Source: Marinomonas algarum
GTDB taxonomy: Bacteria > Pseudomonadota > Gammaproteobacteria > Pseudomonadales > Marinomonadaceae
Reading direction: 5' to 3'
DNA length: 64,000 nt
Assembly: GCF_020532605.1 (NCBI RefSeq)
Contig: NZ_JAJATW010000003.1
Coordinates: 62,001 to 126,000 of the forward strand
Under the pieces are notes generated by a model. The model ran no database searches. It was not told the DNA's origin and saw nothing but the letters and a program-made list of their open reading frames with translations. Made by a program: the position numbers and the translations under genes. Shown one piece after another: positions 56,383 through 64,000 of the stretch; within the stretch, counting starts at the first letter, position 1, and every line of letters begins with the position of its first letter.

Positions 56383-59300
56383 GTGATTGATGGTGCTTTT
56401 GTAACGGATGCCACAGATAGCCTCTTACTTTTTACTGATAGCAGTTTAACATTCATGTCTTTTTTAAACGATTTTTTCATCATGCACACCGACTCCACCA
56501 CATTAATTATGGGGGAGTATAATTACCCACTGGTTGCCCTTTCGATTATTCTTGCCAGCGCAGCGTCTTTTTTCGCCTTACACTTTGCCGCTATCGCAGA
56601 AAAAATAGTGGTGAATACATACAAAACCGTTGCCCTTGTTTCTGGGGCTTTCATTATGGCAACGGGCATATGGAGCATGCATTTTGTCGGAATGATGGCG
56701 TTTGACATGGGCCACGGCGTTAACTACGACCCCTTTTTAACGCTGCTCTCCATTTTGCCTAGCGTTTTTGCCTCCTACATCACGTTAAAACGACTGATAC
56801 GCAAACACCTAACGCTTTGGCAACAAATTACAAACGGTATCCTAGTAGGGTTAGGAATTGGCACCATGCATTACATTGGCATGGAAGCAATGGAAATGAA
56901 GGTCAGCCTTAAATACGACCCCTTTTGGTTCACCGCTTCTATTTTAACCGCCGTTGTTTTGGCGTTTATTGCTTTGTCTACTCACTATTATGTCAGTCGT
57001 CTATGTAAGCACTTAAACCTTTTATGGTGCAACAGCATCAGCGCGCTCATTATGGGGTTAGCCATTGCAGGTATGCACTATATGGGAATGGCAGGAGCAC
57101 GTTTTGTTGTCACCCATGATACCCGTTTATATCATATGCATAATGTTGATGGTGGCTTAGAGCAATCTAGCTCGTTTCTTATCACGGTTGTCTCCGTTAT
57201 CACCATCATGCTGTTTTTATTAGCAGCAACGATTGCATCACAATTACGTTACCGCCAACTTCTAATCGAGAAAAGTTGCAGCGAAGTCCGCCTAAAAACC
57301 ACTCTTGATACCGCTGTAGATGGTGTCGTCACGGTGGACAGCAAAGGGCAAGTGACAGAGTACAATAAAGCCGCAGCCAATATTTTTGGCTGGCAGGAAG
57401 CCGAGATTCTTTACCAACCCTTTGACAAACTCTTTACGGATGCTGATAACCAAGCCTTTAAAGCTTCCATGAAGCTGTATTTTGATACCGGTGAAAGCAC
57501 CATGGCTGGCACAGAACGTGAAGCGTGCGCAGTGCATAAAAGTGGTCGTATCTTTCCTGTTCGAATCGCCATTGGTCGCGTTGAGGTACTTGGTACTGAA
57601 ACGCTTTTTGTTGGCTTTATTACCGATATTTCTGAAAGAAGGTCACTGGAAGAGACACTTATAAAGCGTGAGAAGCAATACAGCTCTCTTATCAAAAATA
57701 TCCCCGGGGCCTCCTTTCGTTGTTTAATCAACGAGCACTGGAACACGGTGTTTGTTAGTGAGGCTATCCAATCATTAGCGGGATGGTGTGTCAGTGAATT
57801 CTACGACGACAGTATTTCATTAGCCGACTTAATTCACCCCGAAGACGATGAACGAATTTCTCAGCACATTAGCCACGTCATTAAAGAGCGTAAAAGCTAC
57901 ACCATTGAATACCGACTGAAACACAAAAACGGTCATTATGTGTGGGTACTCGAAAATGGCACCGTGGTTTACAACGAAGATAATCAGCCAGAATGGATAG
58001 ACGGTGTCATTCTTGATATTTCTCAGCGTGTTGAAATGGAAGAAGAATTGCGTAAGGCCAAAGTCATCGCAGAGGCTTCTGCCGAAACAAAAGCGTCTTT
58101 CCTCGCCAATATGAGCCATGAGATACGCACCCCTATGAACGCGATTATTGGTTTTTCCGATATTTTGCTGGACTCCGATGTACCGAACGAGAGCAAAAAG
58201 CATCTCGCCACTATCAGTAAATCTGCACGTTCCTTGTTGCATCTTCTGAATGACATTTTAGACAGCGCCAAACTGGAGAAAAATAAACTTGAGCTAGAAG
58301 AGCGTGTATTTTCCCTTGAAACGCTGGTCGATAGCGTTATTTCCACGTTGTGGTTACAGGCAAAAAGCAAGGGGCTGGAATTGAGTTTTTCCATCCAACC
58401 CATGATGGCGAATGTGTACCTCGGGGCGGAAGATCGTATCCGTCAGGTATTGATGAACTTGATCGGTAATGCCATTAAATTTACCGAGAAAGGCAGTATC
58501 ACCCTAACGGTTTCACGTCTGCCAAATAATCATATTCGTTTCGTCGTGGAAGATACTGGTATTGGCATTCCCACTGATCGTCTCGACAGCGTCTTCGACC
58601 CTTTCATTCAAGCTGACGCTTCTATGAGTCGACGATTTGGAGGCACAGGGCTGGGCACCAGTATTTCCAAGCAGCTTGTCAACTTGATGGGAGGCGATAT
58701 TTCCGTCAGTAGTCAAGAGGATGTCGGCAGTTGCTTTAGCTTTAGTTTGCCTTTAAAAGAGTCATCGCTTCTTCCGGACGATCATACGTCACAGGAGCTT
58801 AGCCTTACGCCAAAACGCATTCTATTAGCAGACGACCTTGAACAAAACTTGACCTTACTCTCTTTGTTACTCGGAAAACAGGGACATGAAATTGTTTTAG
58901 CAAAAGACGGACACGAAGCCATTAAACAATTTAAAACCATGCAGCCTGATATCATTCTGATGGACATTCAAATGCCCAATATGGATGGCCTGACCGCTAC
59001 ACAAATTATTCGTAGTTATGAAAAAGAACACCAGCTTACACGCACCCCGGTGATCGCATTGACAGCCAATGTGTTAACAGAAGACAAGCTGGATGCACAA
59101 AGAGCGGGTATGGATGGTTTTGCCAATAAACCCATAGAAATGGCGAATCTAATCTCCGAAATGGCCAGAGTGCTCGATGAATCGCCTATTGTCGTTCAGA
59201 AAAACATGTTGGCTCCCCATCAAGGGACATCCCATAGAAATCACCAGATTCATGCCAGCAAAGGGCTTACTTTGTGGGGAGATGCGGATATTTATTTGGA

Positions 59301-59841
59301 AGAACTCAATTACTTTGCCAACAGCAATCAAGACCTAATCAGCAAATTGCATGGCTATATTGAAGAGCGCGCGTTTACGTCTATACGTTTATTGGCGCAC
59401 GGTGTGAAAGGCACATCAGGGAACCTTGCTCTTATTCCTATTGCGAACGAAATGTTGCATATCGAACAAGCGGCTCAAAAAGAGGATGCCGCCCTGTGTC
59501 TCAAGTGTCTCAACATACTGAGTGATTTGTTAACCGCTTTTAATGAAGAGCTTCAGACGTTAAAAGAGCAACGTGTGACAGACACAACAGATCAGGTTGA
59601 GAGCCAAGCAGCCACACTCTCTCAACCTGAGTTACTCACATTACTGGATACCTTGATTGATATCGCCAGTTTTGGTGAATTAGACGATGACAACAGTGAA
59701 CTACTCATTCAGAATATTCCTAAGCACCTTAAATGCCAAGCCATTGATGCCAGCAATGCCATGGCAGATTTTGACTTCAACAATGCCGTCGAACTCCTTA
59801 ACCAGTTAAAAACAACCATCACGCAAGAGGGTACTCAGTGA
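56383..59841 (+). CDS. MHYT-domain hybrid sensor histidine kinase with receiver and HPt domains
   Basis: This 1152-residue inner-membrane sensor has an MHYT seven-helix domain (about 45-295) with three metal-type motifs MHFVGM, MHYIGM and MHYMGM. Two PAS domains follow (about 305-425 and 430-555), then HisKA with His579 (NMSHEIRTPMNA), HATPase_c (about 690-800: NLIGNAIKFTEKG, GTGLGTSISKQL), a receiver with Asp861 (LMDIQMPNMDG) and an HPt domain with His1006 (LAHGVKGTSGNL). This is a full phosphorelay in one chain. The start is uncertain: the frame opens with GTG at 56383, but ATG at 56455 gives a more typical MHYT N-terminus. It overlaps the HD-GYP regulator gene by four bases, marking that as its partner. 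Confidence 0.9.
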   Translation: MIDGAFVTDATDSLLLFTDSSLTFMSFLNDFFIMHTDSTTLIMGEYNYPLVALSIILASAASFFALHFAAIAEKIVVNTYKTVALVSGAFIMATGIWSMHFVGMMAFDMGHGVNYDPFLTLLSILPSVFASYITLKRLIRKHLTLWQQITNGILVGLGIGTMHYIGMEAMEMKVSLKYDPFWFTASILTAVVLAFIALSTHYYVSRLCKHLNLLWCNSISALIMGLAIAGMHYMGMAGARFVVTHDTRLYHMHNVDGGLEQSSSFLITVVSVITIMLFLLAATIASQLRYRQLLIEKSCSEVRLKTTLDTAVDGVVTVDSKGQVTEYNKAAANIFGWQEAEILYQPFDKLFTDADNQAFKASMKLYFDTGESTMAGTEREACAVHKSGRIFPVRIAIGRVEVLGTETLFVGFITDISERRSLEETLIKREKQYSSLIKNIPGASFRCLINEHWNTVFVSEAIQSLAGWCVSEFYDDSISLADLIHPEDDERISQHISHVIKERKSYTIEYRLKHKNGHYVWVLENGTVVYNEDNQPEWIDGVILDISQRVEMEEELRKAKVIAEASAETKASFLANMSHEIRTPMNAIIGFSDILLDSDVPNESKKHLATISKSARSLLHLLNDILDSAKLEKNKLELEERVFSLETLVDSVISTLWLQAKSKGLELSFSIQPMMANVYLGAEDRIRQVLMNLIGNAIKFTEKGSITLTVSRLPNNHIRFVVEDTGIGIPTDRLDSVFDPFIQADASMSRRFGGTGLGTSISKQLVNLMGGDISVSSQEDVGSCFSFSLPLKESSLLPDDHTSQELSLTPKRILLADDLEQNLTLLSLLLGKQGHEIVLAKDGHEAIKQFKTMQPDIILMDIQMPNMDGLTATQIIRSYEKEHQLTRTPVIALTANVLTEDKLDAQRAGMDGFANKPIEMANLISEMARVLDESPIVVQKNMLAPHQGTSHRNHQIHASKGLTLWGDADIYLEELNYFANSNQDLISKLHGYIEERAFTSIRLLAHGVKGTSGNLALIPIANEMLHIEQAAQKEDAALCLKCLNILSDLLTAFNEELQTLKEQRVTDTTDQVESQAATLSQPELLTLLDTLIDIASFGELDDDNSELLIQNIPKHLKCQAIDASNAMADFDFNNAVELLNQLKTTITQEGTQ

Positions 59842-60842
59842 GAATTGGTAGTAAACCCGCCCCACGAATTTTGCTCGTAGATGATGAACCATCTAACCTA
59901 CGAGTATTGAGACAAGTACTACAGCCAGCGCGCTACCGACTTTCGTTCGCACGCTCTGGCCAAGATGCTCTTAAACTGGTGGAAAAAGAGACCGTTGATC
60001 TTATTCTGCTCGATATTATGATGCCAGACATGACAGGATTAGAAGTGTGTGAACAGCTCAAAAGCAACCCCAAAACCGCACACATTCCAGTCATTTTTGT
60101 CACTGCCTTAAAAGACAGTGTGGATGAAGAGCGCGGTTTTGACATCGGTGCCGTTGACTACATCAGCAAACCTGTCGTTCCCGCTATCGTGTTGGCACGA
60201 GTCAAAAACCATCTATCTTTAATTCGAGCTGACGAGTTGCTCAATACGCATATTGACCTGATCGACCGATTAGGGCGCGCCGCAGAGTACAAAGACAACG
60301 AAACCGGCATGCACGTACAACGCATGAGTCGATATGCCCGTATCATCGCGAAAGCATACGGTTTTTGTGATGAATCAGCAGACGATTTAATGATGGCTGC
60401 GCCTATGCACGACATCGGTAAAATCGGTATTGCCGACAGCATCTTACTGAAACCCGGCAAATTAACCGCCGACGAATACGATATTATGAAGACACATGCC
60501 CAAATCGGGGCTGAAATACTGTCTAACCCCAGCTCCTATTTAATTGAACTTGCTCATTCTGTTGCCATTACTCACCATGAAAAGTGGGACGGCAGCGGCT
60601 ATCCGAATGGATTAGCTGGCGAGGACATCCCCATCGAAGGCCGTATTGTTGCCTTGGTTGATGTGTTTGATGCGCTTACCAGCGAGCGTCCATATAAGCG
60701 CGCTTGGTCGGTCGAAGAAGCCGTTAATTTCATCAAGGAACAGAGTGGCAAACATTTTGATCCCGCCCTTATTCCTATTTTGGAACAAGAGTTGCCAAAG
60801 ATTCTAGAAATCAAACGCCTGTTTGCAGAGGAAACAACATAG
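59838..60842 (+). CDS. Response regulator with HD-GYP c-di-GMP phosphodiesterase domain
   Basis: This 334-residue protein has an N-terminal receiver (ILLVDDEPSNLRVLRQVL, phospho-acceptor Asp59 in LLDIMMPD) and a C-terminal HD-GYP domain. Metal and substrate motifs are intact: HVQRMSRYARIIA, PMHDIGKIGI, HHEKWDGSGYPNGLAGEDIPIEGRIVALVDVFDALTS. It likely hydrolyses cyclic di-GMP when phosphorylated. The GTG start overlaps the kinase stop (GTGA), so translation is coupled. This is the Rpf/RpfG-like pairing of a hybrid kinase with an HD-GYP effector, though the MHYT sensor differs from RpfC. Confidence 0.93.
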   Translation: MRIGSKPAPRILLVDDEPSNLRVLRQVLQPARYRLSFARSGQDALKLVEKETVDLILLDIMMPDMTGLEVCEQLKSNPKTAHIPVIFVTALKDSVDEERGFDIGAVDYISKPVVPAIVLARVKNHLSLIRADELLNTHIDLIDRLGRAAEYKDNETGMHVQRMSRYARIIAKAYGFCDESADDLMMAAPMHDIGKIGIADSILLKPGKLTADEYDIMKTHAQIGAEILSNPSSYLIELAHSVAITHHEKWDGSGYPNGLAGEDIPIEGRIVALVDVFDALTSERPYKRAWSVEEAVNFIKEQSGKHFDPALIPILEQELPKILEIKRLFAEETT

Positions 60843-60970
60843 CGCAATGCCCTTATAACCCTTGCCCTACTTTTTTATGGCAGACTGACGTATATCAAGC
60901 ATTGAAAAGACAAAAAACAGCCCTACTGTTAAGGTAACCTTGTTTACGTCATGAATGTTTGGAGAGTGTT

Positions 60971-61915
60971 ATGGGAGACAGTAGGAATGATTCTGTGAGC
61001 GCACTACATCGCTTTGTTAATTCAATACTGCAAGATAAAACCGTTGTCACAAAGCAAACGAACCTTGGGGTTATTCGTATTGCTGGAGACGATGGCAAAA
61101 AATTCTTGCAGGGACAAATGACCTGTGATCTGAATACGTTGACAACAGAAGCCGGTTTATACGGTGCTATTTGCAGTGTCAAAGGCCGAATCATCAGCAA
61201 TTTTGTCTTGGTGCAACACGCTGACGACGTACTCATGTTGCTGTCTGCTGACTTAGTTGAAAAAACACTGTCTCATCTAAAAAAATACGCCGTTTTCTTC
61301 AAAGCTCAATTAAACGACGCCAGTGAAGAGTTTACGTTTTACCGCCAAATGTCTTCTTCACCTTCAGAAACAGCAGAGCAAGGCGCTACTTTATCGACAC
61401 AACAGGACGAGACGGGCATCGTTGTCACCCTTTGCCATCAACCCTTCACTGAGCAATGGCACCTTGTCAGCCACTCAGATACAAGCATGATAGAACAACA
61501 CCCAGAACTGGCAGACATCGCACTTTTGACGGCACGCCCCCTTATTCAACTCAAACACAGCGAACAACTGTTACCGCAATGGCTCAATATGCAGGCCAAT
61601 CATGGTATCAGTTTTACGAAGGGTTGTTACACAGGGCAAGAAATCGTTGCACGCATGCAATACCGCGGCAAATCCCCCAAACATTTGGCCTTAATCACAT
61701 GGGAAGGGGAACTTGATATCAGCCAGGCACTTTGCAATGAAGAAGGTAAAAGCATCGGTCAAGTTTTCGATCATGGCAGTGTACAAGGCCAGCAGATGGC
61801 GCAGGTTATTCTCAATATCGACGCCAGCGACACGACACCGTTAACCTTGGATAACACCCTGGTCCAACAGTTGCCCCTGCCCTATTCATTAGAGACAAAA
61901 ACTACCCGCAATTAA
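60971..61915 (+). CDS. ygfZ: YgfZ/GcvT-like folate-dependent Fe-S cluster protein
   Basis: This 314-residue protein related to the aminomethyltransferase GcvT helps maintain certain Fe-S enzymes. The invariant motif K-G-C-Y-T-G-Q-E carries Cys219 (SFTKGCYTGQEIVARMQYRG). The N-terminal FLQGQMTCDLN and GAICSVKGRIISNFVL are typical. The ATG at 60971, with GGAGAG just before, is preferred to the TTG at 60959. In E. coli it lies near ygfX-sdhE; here it is 13 kb away. Confidence 0.92.
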   Translation: MGDSRNDSVSALHRFVNSILQDKTVVTKQTNLGVIRIAGDDGKKFLQGQMTCDLNTLTTEAGLYGAICSVKGRIISNFVLVQHADDVLMLLSADLVEKTLSHLKKYAVFFKAQLNDASEEFTFYRQMSSSPSETAEQGATLSTQQDETGIVVTLCHQPFTEQWHLVSHSDTSMIEQHPELADIALLTARPLIQLKHSEQLLPQWLNMQANHGISFTKGCYTGQEIVARMQYRGKSPKHLALITWEGELDISQALCNEEGKSIGQVFDHGSVQGQQMAQVILNIDASDTTPLTLDNTLVQQLPLPYSLETKTTRN

Positions 61916-61956
61916 CCAAGCAATGGTGAGCGGATTGAACTTGAAGGAACTCGGAG

Positions 61957-62976
61957 ATGAGTAACCCTACCGATCACCAATACCATGAGTTGGTTGACAC
62001 CATTTCAACTGCATTTCGTGAAGGACAGCAAAAAACGGTCAGCGCTATTAATGCAGGGTTAGTATTCACCTACTGGCAAATAGGCCAGCATATTGTTGAA
62101 TACGAGCAAAAGGGTAAAGCACAAGCAGCTTACGGAAAGCAGCTTCTAAAACAGCTCAGTGCAGACCTAAAGTTAAAACATGGCAAAGGTTTCAGTATCA
62201 GCAACTTGCAACGTTTTCGTCAGTTTTATATACAGAACTCAAATTATGCGACAGTGTCGCACAATTTGAGCTGGTCCCATCATGTTGAGCTATTGAAAAT
62301 AGACAACGTAACAGAGCGGTCTTTTTATACCCAGCAATGTATCAGTGCCAACTGGAGTATTCGGGAGTTAAAGCGACAAAAAGACAGCGGCTTGTTTTTG
62401 CGCCTAGCGGCATCCAAAGACAAAGAGCAAGTATTAGCCCTTGCCACGCAGCAGGCACTAGTTAACAAACCAGAAGATGTACAACGCGACAGCTATGTAT
62501 TTGAATTCTTGGGATTACCAGAAAAACAACACTACAGTGAAAAAGATCTAGAAGATGCACTATGCCAGCACCTAGAGCAATTTCTGCTAGAACTAGGAAA
62601 AGGTTTTACCTTTGTTGGTCGCCAATACCGCATCACGCTAAACAACACCTATTACAAAGTCGACCTCGTTTTTTACCATCGCATTTTACACTGCTTTGTT
62701 TTGATTGATCTTAAAATAAACGATGTGAAACACCACGATATTGGCCAAATGAATATGTACATGGGCTATTTTGCTGCAGAGGAAAACATCGAAAGCGACA
62801 ACCCACCCATTGGCATTATTTTAAGCAAAGACAAAGACGAACTGCTGGTTGAATACGCCACCTACGGTATGGACACAAATTTGTTTGTACAAAAATACCA
62901 ACTGTATCTCCCCAACGAAGAAGAGCTACGCCGAGAAGTCGAAGCAACTCTGATAGAGCAGAGCCATGATGAATAA
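61957..62976 (+). CDS. DUF1016 family PD-(D/E)XK nuclease (YhcG-like)
   Basis: This 339-residue protein has an N-terminal DUF1016_N helical domain (about 15-150: GLVFTYWQIGQHIVEYEQKG, GKGFSISNLQRFRQFY, LSWSHHVELLKI) and a C-terminal nuclease domain of PD-(D/E)XK type (about 170-335). The catalytic pattern is visible as YKVDLVFYHRILHCFVLIDLKIND: an aspartate in strand 1 and (I)DLK in strand 2, with D-L-K in place of the usual E-x-K. Relatives are scattered horizontally and often sit in defence or restriction loci, but this copy stands alone after ygfZ. Function unproven. GGAACTCGGAG precedes the ATG. Confidence 0.82.
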   Translation: MSNPTDHQYHELVDTISTAFREGQQKTVSAINAGLVFTYWQIGQHIVEYEQKGKAQAAYGKQLLKQLSADLKLKHGKGFSISNLQRFRQFYIQNSNYATVSHNLSWSHHVELLKIDNVTERSFYTQQCISANWSIRELKRQKDSGLFLRLAASKDKEQVLALATQQALVNKPEDVQRDSYVFEFLGLPEKQHYSEKDLEDALCQHLEQFLLELGKGFTFVGRQYRITLNNTYYKVDLVFYHRILHCFVLIDLKINDVKHHDIGQMNMYMGYFAAEENIESDNPPIGIILSKDKDELLVEYATYGMDTNLFVQKYQLYLPNEEELRREVEATLIEQSHDE

Positions 62977-63013
62977 CAAACTCATCTAGACATCACCACC
63001 CGCCACCTCTCGC

Positions 63014-63047
63014 CGCTAGAAGGGTAAAGGAATTTGCCCTTCTAGCG
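63014..63047. other. 11-bp inverted repeat across the ung stop codon
   Basis: CGCTAGAAGGG and CCCTTCTAGCG flank a 12-base loop, so the last codons and stop of ung form a hairpin. No T-run follows on either strand. It lies between convergent genes and may act as a Rho-assisted terminator for both. Confidence 0.65.
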
Positions 63048-63840
63048 GTTGTGTATCTTCGTTGGCTTGTGTCGTTTCGTTAGGCTGTATCGCTTCCTTA
63101 AACAACACAGCGTCTTTAAACGGAATCGTTTGCGCAAGTAATCGATTTTTCTCAAGTGATCGAGCCTGCTCAACCGTTGGAAGCGTCCAATTTATGGGCG
63201 ACTTATTTTGCGACAACAAGTACGCGTTGGCTTTTGAGAAATGCTGACACCCAAAGAAGCCTCGATAAGCAGACAAAGGCGAAGGGTGCACACTTTCCAA
63301 CACACAATGTTTGTTGCGATCAATGCGACGGCCTTTTTTCTGGGCGTAGCCCCCCCATAACAAAAACACCACGCCTTGGTGCTCTTGGTTGATCACCTCA
63401 ATAATCCTGTCGGTAAAGGGCTCCCAACCCTTGTTTTGATGTGATCCAGCCTTATGAGCCTCTACCGTCAGCACACTGTTTAGCAATAACACACCCTGCT
63501 CAGCCCAAGCCTGTAAATAGCCATGTTGAGGCGCTATCGTGCCCACATCGGCTTCTAGTTCTTTATAGATATTGACCAAAGAAGGCGGCACTTTAATGCC
63601 CGGTTTCACCGAAAAAGCCAAACCATGTGCTTGCCCTTCGCCGTGATACGGGTCTTGACCCAATATCACCACTTTTACCTGATCGAAGGGGGTGGCGTCT
63701 AAGGCCGCAAAATAATCTGGCTCTGGTGGGTAAAGCGTTTTGGTTTGTTTTTCTGTGGCCAAAAATGTCATCAAGGCCTTCATATAGTCTTTATCAAACT
63801 CACCGGACAAATACTGTGCCCAATCTTTAGCCATCTGCAT
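63016..63840 (-). CDS. ung: Uracil-DNA glycosylase with C-terminal extension
   Basis: This 274-residue family-1 UDG removes uracil from DNA. Catalytic Asp63 is in GQDPYHGEG; the other hallmark is His185 in [10 protein letters not shown]. The uracil-binding FSVKPG and NSVLTVEA segments are present. Family members usually end about 225-230 residues in; here a low-complexity tail of about 45 residues continues and ends GQIPLPF. QIPLPF resembles beta-clamp binding peptides (QLxLF/QLxLPL type). The ATG at 63840 follows AAGGTAG. Upstream is a tandem 22-bp repeat. Confidence 0.93.
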   Translation of the reverse strand: MQMAKDWAQYLSGEFDKDYMKALMTFLATEKQTKTLYPPEPDYFAALDATPFDQVKVVILGQDPYHGEGQAHGLAFSVKPGIKVPPSLVNIYKELEADVGTIAPQHGYLQAWAEQGVLLLNSVLTVEAHKAGSHQNKGWEPFTDRIIEVINQEHQGVVFLLWGGYAQKKGRRIDRNKHCVLESVHPSPLSAYRGFFGCQHFSKANAYLLSQNKSPINWTLPTVEQARSLEKNRLLAQTIPFKDAVLFKEAIQPNETTQANEDTQPLEGQIPLPF

Positions 63841-63860
63841 GTAGCTACCTTTCTTGCCTT

Positions 63861-63911
63861 TTAAAGAGTAATAACGGTTAATTTAAAAAGTAGTAACGGT
63901 TAATTTAAAGA
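63861..63911. repeat. Tandem 22-bp repeat upstream of ung
   Basis: Two units of GTA(A/G)TAACGGTTAATTTAAA(A/G)A occupy 63868-63889 and 63890-63911, preceded by the last bases of a third (63861-63867). They lie 28-71 bases before the ung ATG, where the promoter should be. Confidence 0.7.
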
Positions 63912-64000
63912 GAATCGTAAAAAGGGTTTAGCCGCGCCGAACACTTAAAATCTTGATACGCCATCCAAAAAGTTTGATCTGATGTGGTCATGTACTTTAG
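63905..64000 (-). CDS. C-terminal end of an unidentified gene (cut by window edge)
   Basis: An open frame runs in from the right edge for 31 codons (LKYMTTSDQTFWMAYQDF, then KCSARLNPFYDSL) and ends in TAA at 63905. I do not recognise the family from so short a piece. It is on the same strand as ung and could share its transcript. Its last bases overlap the tandem repeat. It could also be non-coding. Confidence 0.35.
   Translation of the reverse strand, partial: LKYMTTSDQTFWMAYQDFKCSARLNPFYDSL

Noticed and set aside
61957-62976. Restriction-modification or defence island
   Set aside because: Only one nuclease-like gene is present, flanked by housekeeping genes, with no methylase, helicase or toxin partner.

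Overview
The window looks like chromosomal DNA of a marine gammaproteobacterium of the Oceanospirillales type. A Marinomonas-like organism is my best guess, inferred from gene content and not from any search. The conserved blocks are typical of gammaproteobacteria: prfB-lysS with the RF2 frameshift, zapA-6S RNA-fau, rpoE-rseA-rseB-rseC-mucD divergent from nadB, sdhE-ygfX, and glnE beside a CYTH triphosphatase. I see no insertion sequence, integrase, phage gene, CRISPR array, rRNA or tRNA, so this is core or near-core chromosome and not a mobile island.

Layout. 0-4.3 kb: the first codons of a hisC-like gene, lysS, prfB, zapA, the 6S RNA gene and 5-formyltetrahydrofolate cyclo-ligase. 4.3-7.1 kb: a tandem pair of paralogous outer-membrane beta-barrel proteins of the so-called TraF family. 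7.3-10.6 kb: kdsD-kdsA-kdsC-kdsB, the route to CMP-KDO for lipopolysaccharide. 10.7-11.9 kb: an orphan zinc-binding protein ZnuA with a long His/Asp repeat loop and a probable Zur operator. 11.9-27.1 kb: astE, a NUDIX hydrolase, a DUF2927 secreted protein, hemE and PII, then a basic-amino-acid ABC transporter, an ArgR-like AraC regulator, the giant NAD-dependent glutamate dehydrogenase and astC. 27.2-31.8 kb: an SbmA/BacA peptide permease, then an autoregulated MerR regulator-copper ATPase operon ending in a 21-residue membrane peptide. 31.8-35.0 kb: a three-gene ABC importer of the ABC_sub_bind type and a YjfB-like small protein. 35.2-40.8 kb: glnE, a CYTH/CHAD protein and argA. 40.8-47.7 kb: the sigma-E envelope stress operon, nadB, ygfX and sdhE. 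48.0-56.3 kb: a polyol (mannitol/sorbitol/arabitol) uptake and catabolism operon, its AraC regulator and a xylulokinase. 56.4-60.8 kb: an MHYT hybrid histidine kinase overlapping an HD-GYP response regulator. 60.9-64.0 kb: ygfZ, a DUF1016 PD-(D/E)XK nuclease, uracil-DNA glycosylase with an unusual tail, and the end of an unidentified gene.

Three themes link the genes. (1) Arginine and nitrogen: arginine/ornithine uptake, AstC and AstE of the arginine succinyltransferase pathway, glutamate dehydrogenase, an ArgR-type regulator, PII and GlnE all lie within about 26 kb, with arginine synthesis (argA) next door. (2) Envelope: KDO synthesis, sigma-E with its anti-sigma cascade and periplasmic protease, and two outer-membrane barrels. 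(3) Metals: a zinc-binding protein under a Zur-like site and a copper ATPase under a MerR regulator.

I found no obviously unprecedented multi-gene system. The best leads are a MerR regulator carrying a cysteine at the CueR Ser77 position although its partner ATPase has copper motifs, a 21-residue membrane peptide downstream of copA, a DUF2927 protein that reads like a degenerate metzincin protease, the tandem barrel pair, the Ung C-terminal tail ending in a clamp-motif-like peptide, stacked hairpins between binding-protein and permease genes in two separate ABC operons, and three convergent gene pairs whose stop codons overlap by four bases.
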